Below, piece after piece: positions 16,681 through 26,385 of a DNA stretch of 64,000 bases; the first letter of the stretch is position 1; each line of letters starts with the position of its first letter. Below the pieces are notes generated by a model. The model was given only the letters and a program-made list of their open reading frames with translations. It did no database searches and had not been told where the DNA came from. The position numbers and the translations under genes were made by a program. This DNA is from Clostridium felsineum DSM 794 (GTDB taxonomy: Bacteria > Bacillota > Clostridia > Clostridiales > Clostridiaceae): contig NZ_CP096980.1 in assembly GCF_002006355.2 (NCBI RefSeq), positions 2,232,001-2,296,000 of the forward strand. Reading direction: 5' to 3'.

Positions 16681-19058
16681 TGGAAGAAACTTCAAAGGTT
16701 AAAGTAAAAATATCTGTAAGAAATTTAGTTGAGTTTGTTTTAAGATGTGGTGATTTAGATAATAGATTTACAGGTGGAAATTCTAGAGCAGTGGAAGGTA
16801 CTAAAATTCATTCAAAGCTTCAGGCCAAAAACAAAAAAATAGCTAAGGAAAAGGAAAACTATACCTATGACTCAGAGGTATTTTTAAAATATGAAGTATC
16901 ATATGAAGATGTGGAGTTTGTAATAGAAGGAAGAGCAGATGAACTTTTTATAGAAGAAAATAAGGTTACTATAAATGAAATAAAAAGCACAGGAAGAGAA
17001 CTTAAGCTCATTGATGAAAACTTTAACATGGTTCACTGGGCACAGGTAATATGTTACGGATATATTTATGCAAATGAGAATAATATTAAAGAGTTAACTG
17101 TAAGCCTTACTTATTTTAATATAGAAGATGAAGATACTAAGGTGCTTCAAAAAGAGGCTTCCGTAGATTATCTTGAAAAGGAATTTTTTTCATACCTTAA
17201 AAAGTATGTTTATTGGGCAAAGGATTCTATAGGATGGAAAGAAATAAGAAAAGAAGCTATAAAAAAATGTGAATTTCCTTTTGAAAATTATAGAAAAGGT
17301 CAAAGAGAGCTGGCAGTTTCTGTGTATAGAACCATTAGGCAGAAGAAAAAGCTTTTTGTGAAGGCACCCACAGGAATAGGAAAAACAATTTCAACTCTTT
17401 TTCCTGCCATAAAAGTATTAGAGGAAGAAGAAATTGAAAAAATATTTTATCTTACGGCAAAGGGAACTACGGCAATATCGGCAGCTTCAGCAGTAAAGCT
17501 TATGGCTGAGAAGGGACTTAGACTTAGAACCTTAATTTTAACTTCAAAGGAAAAAATATGCTTTAATGATGAAGTTAATTGTAATCCTGATGAATGTGTT
17601 TATGCAAAAGGTCATTATGATAGGGTAAACGCTGCACTTAAAGATATTCTCCAAAATGAAGATACCTATACAAAAGAAGAGGTGGAGCTTTATGCAAAGA
17701 AATATAATGTATGCCCTTTTGAATTATCTTTAGATATAACTTCATTGTGTGATCTTATAATATGTGATTATAATTATGTGTTTGATCCTTCTGTATATTT
17801 AAAGAGCTTTTTTTCTGACGCAAAGGGAAATTATGTGTTTTTAATAGATGAGGCGCATAATCTTCCGGATAGAGCTAGAGAAATGTATTCTTCTGAGCTT
17901 TATAAGAGCAAGGTTATGTATATAAAAAAGAATTTATCAAAAAAAGACTACATATATAAAAGTATAAACAGTATAAATACATTCTTTGTAAAAATGAAAA
18001 AGTTGAGTGAAGATAAAGGTTTTTTTGTTGATGAAGAATTGGAATACGAAGAGGCAGCTAAGGCAGTTTATAAGTTTTTAAATAAATGTGAAAAATGGAT
18101 TGCTGAAAATAAAGACCATGAAATTTATAAAGAGATTCAGGAGTTTTATCTTGAGGCGTTTAAATTTATAAAAACCTATGAATTATATGGTGACAATTAT
18201 ATTTTTTATGGAGAAAAGGTGTCTAAAGATTTTAAAATAAAACTGTTTTGCCTAGATCCTTCTAAGTTTATTAAGGGAATAGCTGAAAAAGGTATAAGCG
18301 CTGTGTTCTTTTCGGCTACCCTTAGTCCTATGAATTATTTTAGGGAAATACTTGGAGCAGAGGAAGGGGATTATAACGTTACCTTTAATTCTCCTTTTTC
18401 AGAAGACAATAGAGTGATATTTATTGCAAGAAATATTTCTACTAAATATCAGTATAGGGAAAAGAACTACGATTCAGTAGTACAGTATATAAAATCTTTT
18501 GTAAAAGGAAAAAGGGGTAATTATATGGTGTTTTTTCCTTCATATAAATATATGAGAGATATATACGATAGATTTAGTGATATAAAAGGCTATAATACTA
18601 TAATACAAGAAAGCAATATGAATGAAATAGAAAAAAATGAATTTTTAGCTAGCTTTGATAAAGTAGAAGATGAAGGAGTTATAGGCTTTTGTGTACTGGG
18701 TGGTATATTTTCAGAAGGAATTGATCTTAAGGGTGAAAAACTCATAGGAGCTGTGGTAGTTGGTGTTGGACTACCTATGATTTGTTTAGAAAGAGACATG
18801 ATAAAGAAATATTTTAATTCTAAGAATAATTTAGGTTATGAATATTCATATATGTATCCAGGAATGAATAAAGTCCTTCAAGCTGCAGGGAGGGTAATAC
18901 GCTCCGAAAATGACAAGGGGGCAATTATGCTTTTGGATGAAAGATTTGCAACCTATAATTATAGAAAGCTTATGCCATGTGAGTGGGAAAAGGCCATAAT
19001 AAGTAAGGAAAATTTAGAAATTGAAAAAAAATTAGAAAAATTTTGGGCAGATTGCTAA
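16680..19058 (+). CDS. RecB-like nuclease domain fused to DinG/XPD-type iron-sulfur helicase
   Basis: A 792-residue protein. Residues about 10-170 form a PD-(D/E)XK (Cas4/RecB-like) domain with EGRADEL (Asp about 87) and NEIKST (Glu 100, Lys 102). The helicase part has Walker A APTGIGKT (about 230), four Cys expected to hold an iron-sulfur cluster (KICF, NCNP, DECVY, NVCPF), the DEAH box (about 385) and QAAGRVIRS near the end. It probably unwinds 5'-3' and may trim DNA. The ATG overlaps the rarA stop by one base, implying coupling; an upstream start inside rarA is rejected. Confidence 0.88.
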   Translation: MEETSKVKVKISVRNLVEFVLRCGDLDNRFTGGNSRAVEGTKIHSKLQAKNKKIAKEKENYTYDSEVFLKYEVSYEDVEFVIEGRADELFIEENKVTINEIKSTGRELKLIDENFNMVHWAQVICYGYIYANENNIKELTVSLTYFNIEDEDTKVLQKEASVDYLEKEFFSYLKKYVYWAKDSIGWKEIRKEAIKKCEFPFENYRKGQRELAVSVYRTIRQKKKLFVKAPTGIGKTISTLFPAIKVLEEEEIEKIFYLTAKGTTAISAASAVKLMAEKGLRLRTLILTSKEKICFNDEVNCNPDECVYAKGHYDRVNAALKDILQNEDTYTKEEVELYAKKYNVCPFELSLDITSLCDLIICDYNYVFDPSVYLKSFFSDAKGNYVFLIDEAHNLPDRAREMYSSELYKSKVMYIKKNLSKKDYIYKSINSINTFFVKMKKLSEDKGFFVDEELEYEEAAKAVYKFLNKCEKWIAENKDHEIYKEIQEFYLEAFKFIKTYELYGDNYIFYGEKVSKDFKIKLFCLDPSKFIKGIAEKGISAVFFSATLSPMNYFREILGAEEGDYNVTFNSPFSEDNRVIFIARNISTKYQYREKNYDSVVQYIKSFVKGKRGNYMVFFPSYKYMRDIYDRFSDIKGYNTIIQESNMNEIEKNEFLASFDKVEDEGVIGFCVLGGIFSEGIDLKGEKLIGAVVVGVGLPMICLERDMIKKYFNSKNNLGYEYSYMYPGMNKVLQAAGRVIRSENDKGAIMLLDERFATYNYRKLMPCEWEKAIISKENLEIEKKLEKFWADC

Positions 19059-19215
19059 AAATGCAAGTTTAGTATTGAAAAATTTCATTTTATCATTATA
19101 ATATTTAATAACAGTAATTTTTAAAAGATTATATAATTTATATTGTAATTTGTTGAAAAATTAGTTTTTTTTACAATATAAATTTATCAATAATGATGGA
19201 ATTGGGGGCTAAAAA

Positions 19216-22200
19216 ATGACAAGAAAAGTTGGGTATCCTGAAAAGCAAGGATTATATGATCCTGCTTTTGAAAAGGATAATTGTGGAATTGGCTTTATTG
19301 CCAGCATCAAAGGTGAAAAAAGTCATGATATAGTAAAAAAAGGTATAGAAATTCTTGTGAACTTGACACACAGAGGTGCTGTTGGTGCGGATACTAAAAC
19401 AGGTGATGGAGCGGGAATTATGCTTCAAATACCACATGAGTTTTTTAAAATTAACTGCGACAATTTAGGAATAGAGCTTCCAGAGGATGGTAAATATGCA
19501 GTAGGAATGGTTTTTTTACCTAAGGAAACAGCATTATCATATCAATGTGAAGGGATATTTGAAAGGGCAGTAGAAGAACAGGGGCAAAAGGTTTTAGGAT
19601 GGAGAGTTGTACCAAGAGATAACAGGTCTATTGGGGAAACTGCTAAAGGCAGTGAGCCTGTTATAAAGCAAATATTTATAGGAAGCACAGCTGAAAATCA
19701 AATCGATTTTGAAAGAAAGCTTTATATAATAAGAAAAAGAGCTGAAAGTGAAGTTAAGAGACTTGTAGAGAGAGGATCGGAATATTTTTATATATGTAGT
19801 CTTTCAAGTAGAACAATAGTTTATAAGGGCCTTTTATTAGCAGATCAAATAAAGAGCTTTTATATGGATTTAAATGATATAAATTTTAAAAGTGCTATTG
19901 CTTTAGTTCATCAAAGATATAGTACTAATACTTTTCCTACTTGGGATTTAGCACAACCATTTAGGTTTTTGGCTCACAATGGTGAAATAAATACTATAAG
20001 AGGAAACAGAAATTGGATGAACGCTCGTGAGGGTGTATTAAAGTCAGAAGTTTTTGAAAATAATATTTCCGATTTGTTCCCAGTAGTTAATCCAAAGGGC
20101 AGCGATTCAACTTCTTTAGATAATACCTTTGAATTGTTAGTTGCAGATGGAAGACCACTTTCTGAAGCGCTTATGATGCTAATTCCTGAAGCTTGGGAAA
20201 ACAATGAAGATATGGAGAAGTGGAAAAGAGCTTTTTACGAATATCAGGGAACTTTAATTGAACCTTGGGACGGTCCAGCTGCTGTTGCGTTTACAGATGG
20301 TGTACAAGTTGGAGCGGTTTTAGATAGAAACGGACTTAGACCTGCAAGATACTTTATTACTAAAAATAATATAGCAGTTTTGGCATCAGAGGCAGGAGTA
20401 TTAAAATTCGAACCAGAAGAAATAGCTTATAAAGGAAGACTTCAGCCAGGGAAGATGTTCCTTATAGATACAAAAGAAGGAAGAATAATTGATGATGAGG
20501 AAGTAAAAAAGTCAATTTGTTTAAATAAGGATTATGAAAAAATAGTAAAGGAAAATAAGTTTACTTTAGATGACTTTGAGGGAGTAGCTCTAGACGAGAC
20601 AATAAACGATGAGGTGCTTAAGGAAAAACAACAAGCCTTTGGATATACTCTTGAAGATTTAAAAGTAATACTTGCACCTATGGCAAAAGACGCAAAGGAA
20701 CCTATAGGATCAATGGGAAATGACGCACCTTTAGCGGTTCTTTCAAATAAATCACAACTGCTTTTTGCGTATTTCAAACAATTATTTGCACAGGTAACTA
20801 ATCCACCAATAGACCCTATACGTGAGGAAATGGTAACATCTCTTGTAAACTATATAGGTTCTCAAGGAAATATATTAAATAAGAATGCAGAAAATGTTCC
20901 TTTTATAGAGATAGATTCTCCTATTTTAACAGATATTCAGATGGAAAAGGTTAAGAATCTTAGAAATAAAGATTTTAAAACAACAACCATACCTATTACC
21001 TTTAAGTATGACACGGGTATTGATGGGTTTAAAGAAGCTCTTGATAAAATTTGTGAAAGAGCATCGAAGAGAATTAAAGAAGGCTTTAATATAATTGTAT
21101 TAAGTGATAAGCACATAGATTCTTATGAGGCAGCTATACCTAGTTTGCTTGCATTAAGTGCTGTTCAGCATCATTTAATAAAAGAAAAAACCCGTACAAA
21201 AGTATCTATTATAGTTGAAACTGGAGAAGCAAGAGAAACTATGCATTTTGCACTTTTAGTTGGTTATGGTGCAACAGCAGTTAATCCTTATATTGCTTTT
21301 GATTCTATAAAACAATTAATAAAAGAAAAAGATATAGAGGTTTGTAGTGTAGATAAAGCTATAGATAACTATATTTATGCTATAAATCATGGAATATTAA
21401 AGATATTATCCAAAATGGGAATATCAACTATAAGAAGCTATCATGGTGCTGAGATTTTTGAAGCAGTGGGGCTTAACAGTAAGCTTGTAAATAAATATTT
21501 TGAAGGAACTCCCTCTAGAATTGAAGGAATAGGATTAGAAGAAGTAGCAAAGGAAACATTAAATAGATATAAGAATGCCTTTAATAAAATAAGAAAACCA
21601 GTATCAGTTTTAAGTAGTGGAGGACAATATGCATGGAGAAAAAATGGAGAGTACCATTTATTTAATCCAGATACTATATATAGACTTCAAGCTTCCGCTA
21701 GAACTGGCAATTACAAAATATTTAAAGAGTATTCTGATATCATAAATAATCAGGATAAAAATCTTTGTACTATAAGAGGCTTATTTAAATTTAAGAACCT
21801 TAAGCCTATACCATTAGATGAGGTAGAACCTGTAAGTGAAATATTAAAAAGATTTTCATCAGGGGCAATGTCTTTTGGTTCCATAAGTAAAGAAGCCCAT
21901 GAAACTATAGCCATAGCTATGAATAGAATAGGCGGAAAAAGCAACAGTGGAGAAGGTGGGGAAGACAACGAAAGGTATAAGGCGGACGCTAATGGAGATT
22001 TAAGAAGAAGTGCTATAAAGCAAATAGCTTCTGCTAGATTTGGAGTAACTGCGGAATATTTAGTAAACGCTGATGAGCTTCAAATAAAAATGGCACAAGG
22101 AGCAAAACCAGGTGAAGGTGGTCAGCTTCCAGGAAGAAAGGTAGACGTAAATATAGCAAAAGTAAGACATTCTACGCCAGGAATCGATCTTATTTCACCA

Positions 22201-23739
22201 CCACCACACCATGATATATACTCAATTGAAGATTTAGCTCAACTTATATTTGATTTGAAATGTGTAAATCCTTCATCTAGAATAAGTGTTAAGCTTGTTT
22301 CTGAGGTTGGCGTTGGAACTGTAGCAGCAGGTGTTGCAAAGGCACATGCAGATTCAATACTTATAAGTGGACATGATGGGGGTACTGGAGCATCACCAGT
22401 ATCATCAATAAAGCATGCAGGAATTCCATGGGAGCTTGGATTATCTGAAGCTCAACAGGTATTACTTTTAAATAACTTAAGAAGTAGAGTAGTGCTTCAA
22501 ACAGATGGACAATTAAAAACAGGTAGAGATGTTGTAATAGCAGCACTTCTTGGAGCAGAGGAATTTGTATTTGCATCAACAATACTTGTATCTTTAGGCT
22601 GTGTTATGCTTAGAAATTGCCATTTAAATACTTGTGAAATGGGAATTGCAACTCAAGATCCTGAGCTTAGAAAGAGATTTAAAGGAAAACCAGAATATGT
22701 TATAAACTTCCTTACATTTATTGCTCAGGAAGTAAGAGAATATATGGCACAGCTTGGATTTAGAACGATAAATGAAATGGTTGGAAGAGTAGATAAAATA
22801 GAAGAAAAAGATGCAGTAAGTCACTGGAAGGCTAAAGGAATCGATCTTTCTAAAATATTATACAAGCCAGATATGCCAAAAAGAATAAAACCATATTGCA
22901 CAGTAGCACAGGAGCATGGTTTAGATAAAATAATGGATTATAAATTAATTCAAATATCAAAGGATGCCTTAAACGAAGGAAAGAAAGTGGTTGCTAACTT
23001 TGAAATTAAGAATGTAGATAGATCTGTGGGTGCTATGCTAAGTGGTAAAGTAGCAAAGCTTTATGGTGAAAAAGGACTTTCAGAGGATACTATATGCTTG
23101 AATTTCTATGGTTCAGCAGGTCAAAGTTTTGGAGCCTTTGGAATGAAAGGTATTACACTGATGCTTGAAGGTGAAGCTAATGATTATGTTGGAAAGAGCT
23201 TATCAGGAGCTAAAATAGCCATAAAAACACCTAAAAAGGCAAGCTACAAACAGGATGAGAATGTTATAGCAGGAAATACTGTTTTATATGGAGCAACAAG
23301 TGGAAAATTATTCATAAATGGAATGGTTGGAGAACGTTTTGCAGTAAGAAACAGTGGAGCATATGCAGTAGCAGAGGGTACAGGAGATCACTGTTGTGAA
23401 TACATGACTGGAGGAACTATCGTAGTTATTGGAGAAACAGGTAGAAACTTTGGAGCTGGTATGAGCGGTGGTACAGCATTTGTTCTTGATACAAAAGGTG
23501 ATTTTGAAGAAAAGTGCAAGGGAGAAATGCTTGAAATTACTAATGATTATGATGCTTATGACGAGAAAGTTTTATATGGCTTAATAAAAGAACATTATGA
23601 GTACACTGATAGTGTTAAGGCTAAAGCTATATTGGATAATTGGGGCGAATACAAGAAGAAATTTAAAAAGGTTATTCCAACAGCATATAAGCTTATAATA
23701 GAAAAAGCAAAACAAAAATCTGCTGAAGTTAATATGTAA
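19216..23739 (+). CDS. gltB: Glutamate synthase large subunit
   Basis: The 1507-residue protein has full family length. An N-terminal 22-residue propeptide precedes Cys23 of DNCGIGF, the class II glutaminase nucleophile. NGEINTIRGNRNW lies near 256, the FMN-binding synthase domain spans about 800-1200 (GGKSNSGEGGED, GAKPGEGGQLPG, SGHDGGTGASP), the 3Fe-4S cysteine segment is LGCVMLRNCHLNTCEMG near 1130, and a C-terminal GXGXG beta-helix follows. It makes two glutamates from glutamine and 2-oxoglutarate. It lies 12 bp before the small subunit gene. Confidence 0.97.
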   Translation: MTRKVGYPEKQGLYDPAFEKDNCGIGFIASIKGEKSHDIVKKGIEILVNLTHRGAVGADTKTGDGAGIMLQIPHEFFKINCDNLGIELPEDGKYAVGMVFLPKETALSYQCEGIFERAVEEQGQKVLGWRVVPRDNRSIGETAKGSEPVIKQIFIGSTAENQIDFERKLYIIRKRAESEVKRLVERGSEYFYICSLSSRTIVYKGLLLADQIKSFYMDLNDINFKSAIALVHQRYSTNTFPTWDLAQPFRFLAHNGEINTIRGNRNWMNAREGVLKSEVFENNISDLFPVVNPKGSDSTSLDNTFELLVADGRPLSEALMMLIPEAWENNEDMEKWKRAFYEYQGTLIEPWDGPAAVAFTDGVQVGAVLDRNGLRPARYFITKNNIAVLASEAGVLKFEPEEIAYKGRLQPGKMFLIDTKEGRIIDDEEVKKSICLNKDYEKIVKENKFTLDDFEGVALDETINDEVLKEKQQAFGYTLEDLKVILAPMAKDAKEPIGSMGNDAPLAVLSNKSQLLFAYFKQLFAQVTNPPIDPIREEMVTSLVNYIGSQGNILNKNAENVPFIEIDSPILTDIQMEKVKNLRNKDFKTTTIPITFKYDTGIDGFKEALDKICERASKRIKEGFNIIVLSDKHIDSYEAAIPSLLALSAVQHHLIKEKTRTKVSIIVETGEARETMHFALLVGYGATAVNPYIAFDSIKQLIKEKDIEVCSVDKAIDNYIYAINHGILKILSKMGISTIRSYHGAEIFEAVGLNSKLVNKYFEGTPSRIEGIGLEEVAKETLNRYKNAFNKIRKPVSVLSSGGQYAWRKNGEYHLFNPDTIYRLQASARTGNYKIFKEYSDIINNQDKNLCTIRGLFKFKNLKPIPLDEVEPVSEILKRFSSGAMSFGSISKEAHETIAIAMNRIGGKSNSGEGGEDNERYKADANGDLRRSAIKQIASARFGVTAEYLVNADELQIKMAQGAKPGEGGQLPGRKVDVNIAKVRHSTPGIDLISPPPHHDIYSIEDLAQLIFDLKCVNPSSRISVKLVSEVGVGTVAAGVAKAHADSILISGHDGGTGASPVSSIKHAGIPWELGLSEAQQVLLLNNLRSRVVLQTDGQLKTGRDVVIAALLGAEEFVFASTILVSLGCVMLRNCHLNTCEMGIATQDPELRKRFKGKPEYVINFLTFIAQEVREYMAQLGFRTINEMVGRVDKIEEKDAVSHWKAKGIDLSKILYKPDMPKRIKPYCTVAQEHGLDKIMDYKLIQISKDALNEGKKVVANFEIKNVDRSVGAMLSGKVAKLYGEKGLSEDTICLNFYGSAGQSFGAFGMKGITLMLEGEANDYVGKSLSGAKIAIKTPKKASYKQDENVIAGNTVLYGATSGKLFINGMVGERFAVRNSGAYAVAEGTGDHCCEYMTGGTIVVIGETGRNFGAGMSGGTAFVLDTKGDFEEKCKGEMLEITNDYDAYDEKVLYGLIKEHYEYTDSVKAKAILDNWGEYKKKFKKVIPTAYKLIIEKAKQKSAEVNM

Positions 23740-23751
23740 GGGGGCTTTAAC

Positions 23752-25191
23752 ATGGGAAAGGTAACCGGATTTAAAGAATACAATAGAGAGGTTTCTGCCT
23801 CTCGTCCTATAGAAGAAAGAATAAAGGATTATAAAGATGTTCATGTAAGATTAAGTAATGATAAATTAAAGGTGCAGGGTGCAAGATGTATGGAATGTGG
23901 AACTCCATTTTGTTCATGGGGATGTCCTCTTGGAAATTTAATGCCTGATTTTAATGATATGGTCTACAGGGATGAATGGAAAAAAGCTTATGAAAGAATA
24001 TCATTAACAAGCAGCTTACCTGAATTTACGGGAAGAGTTTGCCCAGCTTTATGTGAAGGTTCATGTACTTTAGGAGATAATTCGGATGCTGTATCAATAA
24101 AAGAAATAGAGCTTGGAATTATTGAAGAAGCGTTTGAAAAGGGATGGGTAAAGCCTAATATTCCAAAGGTTAGAACAGGTAAAAGAGTTGCGGTTATAGG
24201 TTCAGGACCTTCAGGACTTGCAGCAGCTATTGAACTTAATTCTGTAGGACATAGTGTTGTTGTTTTTGAAAGAGCAGATAAAGTTGGAGGCCTTTTAAGA
24301 TACGGTATTCCAGACTTTAAGCTTGAAAAGCATGTAATAGATAGAAGAATTGATGTTATGGAAAAGTCAGGAATACAGTTTAAGACTTCAAGTAACGTTG
24401 GCTTTAATGTAAGTACACAAGAGGTAGTGAAAGAATTTGATGTAGTTCTGCTTACAGGAGGGTCTACTATTCCTAGAGATCTTAAGGTTAAAGGAAGAGA
24501 TGATTATAAGGGAGTTTATTTTGCAGTTGACTATTTAAAGCAGCAAAATATGAGAAACTCAGAAACTAAAATAGAGGAAGAAGAAATAACTGCAAAGGAT
24601 AAAATTGTTGTAGTAGTAGGTGGTGGAGATACCGGTTCTGATTGTATAGGTACAGCAATAAGGCAGGGAGCTAAGGCAGTGTATCAATATGAAATAATGC
24701 CTAAGCCTCCTACTGAAAGAGACGATACTATGCCTTGGCCACTATTTCCTAGAGTGTTTAAGACAACTACATCTCATGAAGAAGGTTGTGAAAGATTATT
24801 TTGCGTATCCACTAAAGAGCTTAAGGGAAAGGACGGTAAATTAGAGTCTCTTAAGGGAGTTAAAGTTAAGTGGGAAAAAGACGAAAATGGAAGAATGTCT
24901 ATGAAAGAGGTAGAAGGTTCTGAATTTGAACAAAAAGTAGATTTGATTCTTATAGCTATGGGATTTTTGCATCCACAGCATAAAGGTATAGTTGAAGATT
25001 TAAATCTAAAATTAGATCAAAGAGGAAATGTTTTTACAGATGAAAACTTTATGACAAGCCATGATAATGTTTTTGCGGCAGGTGATATGAGAAAGGGACA
25101 ATCTCTTGTGGTATGGGCTATGCATGAGGGAAGAGGGGCAGCAAAGGCAATAGATGAATATCTTATGGGAGAAACATCTCTTAGAGGGTAG
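23752..25191 (+). CDS. gltD: Glutamate synthase small subunit (NADPH)
   Basis: A 479-residue flavoprotein. An N-terminal cysteine-rich region with RCMECGTPFCSWGCPLGN (about 40-58) and GRVCPALCEGSCTLG (about 92-106) binds two 4Fe-4S clusters. An FAD site, AVIGSGPSGLAAA, is near residue 145 and an NADP-binding loop, VVGGGDTGSD, near 288. It passes electrons from NAD(P)H to the large subunit. GGGGGC precedes the ATG. A strong terminator follows the stop. Confidence 0.96.
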   Translation: MGKVTGFKEYNREVSASRPIEERIKDYKDVHVRLSNDKLKVQGARCMECGTPFCSWGCPLGNLMPDFNDMVYRDEWKKAYERISLTSSLPEFTGRVCPALCEGSCTLGDNSDAVSIKEIELGIIEEAFEKGWVKPNIPKVRTGKRVAVIGSGPSGLAAAIELNSVGHSVVVFERADKVGGLLRYGIPDFKLEKHVIDRRIDVMEKSGIQFKTSSNVGFNVSTQEVVKEFDVVLLTGGSTIPRDLKVKGRDDYKGVYFAVDYLKQQNMRNSETKIEEEEITAKDKIVVVVGGGDTGSDCIGTAIRQGAKAVYQYEIMPKPPTERDDTMPWPLFPRVFKTTTSHEEGCERLFCVSTKELKGKDGKLESLKGVKVKWEKDENGRMSMKEVEGSEFEQKVDLILIAMGFLHPQHKGIVEDLNLKLDQRGNVFTDENFMTSHDNVFAAGDMRKGQSLVVWAMHEGRGAAKAIDEYLMGETSLRG

Positions 25192-25195
25192 ATAA

Positions 25196-25235
25196 AATAA
25201 AGGTATCAGTTTTAGTGAACTGGTACCTTTATTGT
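25196..25235 (+). terminator. Terminator after gltD
   Basis: AATAAAGGTATCAGTT pairs with AACTGGTACCTTTATT (one G-U) around a six-base loop, followed by a short T-containing tail, directly after the gltD stop. Confidence 0.85.
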
Positions 25236-25246
25236 TACGTGCTCAA

Positions 25247-25304
25247 TTGACAAGACAACCAGCATTTGATATTATAATATTACAAAGTAGAGTAAAATAG
25301 TCGG
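25247..25304 (+). promoter_or_regulatory. Promoter plus IscR-type operator of the Rrf2 gene
   Basis: TTGACA at 25247-25252 and TATTAT at 25270-25275 are separated by 17 bp, a good sigma-A promoter. Downstream, AGAGTAAAATAGTCGG (25289-25304) agrees at 14 of 16 positions with the core of the E. coli IscR type 1 motif (YGACTRWWWYAGTCRR). The position after the -10 and before the ribosome site suggests autorepression by the encoded Rrf2 protein. Confidence 0.6.
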
Positions 25305-25322
25305 AATTAAGGAAGTGAGTTA

Positions 25323-25751
25323 ATGAAATTATCTACTAAAGGTCGATATGGCGTTAAAGCAATGGTAGATTTAGCTATTCATTACGGCGAAGATCCAGTT
25401 TCAATAAAAAGCATATCAGAGAGACAAAAAATATCGGAATCATATTTAGAGCAGTTATTTGTTCCACTTAGAAAAGCTAATTTAATTAAAAGTATAAGAG
25501 GTTCTCAAGGTGGATATGTTTTGTCAAAAGAGCCTAAGGATATTTATATATCAAATATTTTTGATGTTCTTGAAGGTCCTATAGAGATTTCAGACTGCGT
25601 AGAGAGTGATAACTGTAATAATAGTGATTACTGTGTTACACGTCTTTTATGGGTTAAGATAAAGGAAAGTATAGATAATGTAACTAAGACCATAACATTA
25701 AAGGATATGGTGGATGATTATAATTCTATTAAAAATGAGATCAATGAGTAG
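25323..25751 (+). CDS. Rrf2-family, IscR-like iron-sulfur regulator
   Basis: A 142-residue winged-helix protein starting MKLSTKGRYGVKAMVDLA, with recognition helix ISESYLEQLFVPLRKANL and wing GSQGGY. Cysteines fall at residues 92, 98 and 104 (C-x5-C-x5-C), the same spacing and numbering as E. coli IscR. The fourth IscR ligand, His107, is Arg here (CVTRLLW), so cluster ligation would differ. A role in sensing iron-sulfur or redox state is inferred. No iscS/iscU genes are adjacent. Confidence 0.9.
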   Translation: MKLSTKGRYGVKAMVDLAIHYGEDPVSIKSISERQKISESYLEQLFVPLRKANLIKSIRGSQGGYVLSKEPKDIYISNIFDVLEGPIEISDCVESDNCNNSDYCVTRLLWVKIKESIDNVTKTITLKDMVDDYNSIKNEINE

Positions 25752-25759
25752 TGAGTTTT

Positions 25760-25812
25760 CCCCTATGTTTAACAGTTGTACATGAGTTAAACATAGGGGT
25801 ATTTTGTTTTTT
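25760..25812 (+). terminator. Strong terminator after the Rrf2 gene
   Basis: CCCCTATGTTTAAC and GTTAAACATAGGGG are perfect 14-base arms with a 12-base loop, followed by TATTTTGTTTTTTT. Confidence 0.92.
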
Positions 25813-25872
25813 TGTATATATTTAAGTATATTAAAAAGAAAAATATGCATAATAACCTTATGGTGATGTTAT

Positions 25873-26385
25873 ATGATTAGAAGTAAAAAATTTATCAATG
25901 CAGACGTATATTCTACAGAAGGGAAAAAAATAGGAATAGTTGATGATATTATATTAAATTTTAATTCTGGGTTTGTAATTGGTTTTAAAATTAATAAAGG
26001 AAAATTATTCAATAAGAAATGTTGTATTTCAAGAGAAAATTTAGTGAGCTTTAATTCTAAGATGATTGTAAAATTTGAAGAATATAAGGGTACCTATATA
26101 GAGTTTAATAATATAAGAAACATGGATGTTGTAAATAATGATGGAACTATTTTAGGAATGGTTGAAGAAATAATATTTGATGAAAAAAATTTTAAGATAA
26201 AAGGAATCATTGTATCAAGGGGATTTTTTGCTAATTTAGTTTCAGGTAAGAAAGTCATATTGGAAGGAAATTATATGCTCGGTAAGGAAACTTTATTTTG
26301 TTTTACTGAGGATAAAAAACTTAATTTTGTGAGATTGTTTCATTCAATTTCAATGGAAGATGATGAAGATGAAAAAAATATATAA
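25873..26385 (+). CDS. PRC-barrel domain protein
   Basis: A 170-residue protein with two PRC-barrel-like repeats, about residues 5-75 (VYSTEGKKIGIVDDIILNF) and 82-150 (VVNNDGTILGMVEEIIFDE), each a beta-rich unit with the D/N-G-x-x-I/L-G-x-V pattern. PRC-barrel proteins bind RNA, membranes or partner proteins; the role of this one is unknown. It overlaps the following permease gene by 26 bp. Another PRC-barrel protein (YlmC) occurs at 60.1 kb but is only half this size. Confidence 0.78.
   Translation: MIRSKKFINADVYSTEGKKIGIVDDIILNFNSGFVIGFKINKGKLFNKKCCISRENLVSFNSKMIVKFEEYKGTYIEFNNIRNMDVVNNDGTILGMVEEIIFDEKNFKIKGIIVSRGFFANLVSGKKVILEGNYMLGKETLFCFTEDKKLNFVRLFHSISMEDDEDEKNI

Noticed and set aside
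16680..19058. CRISPR-associated CasDinG
   Set aside because: No cas genes or arrays are nearby, and the nuclease-helicase fusion next to rarA is a chromosomal repair context.
22361..22582. Leucine-rich minus-strand frame inside gltB
   Set aside because: It lies opposite the strongly conserved synthase domain and has no start signals.
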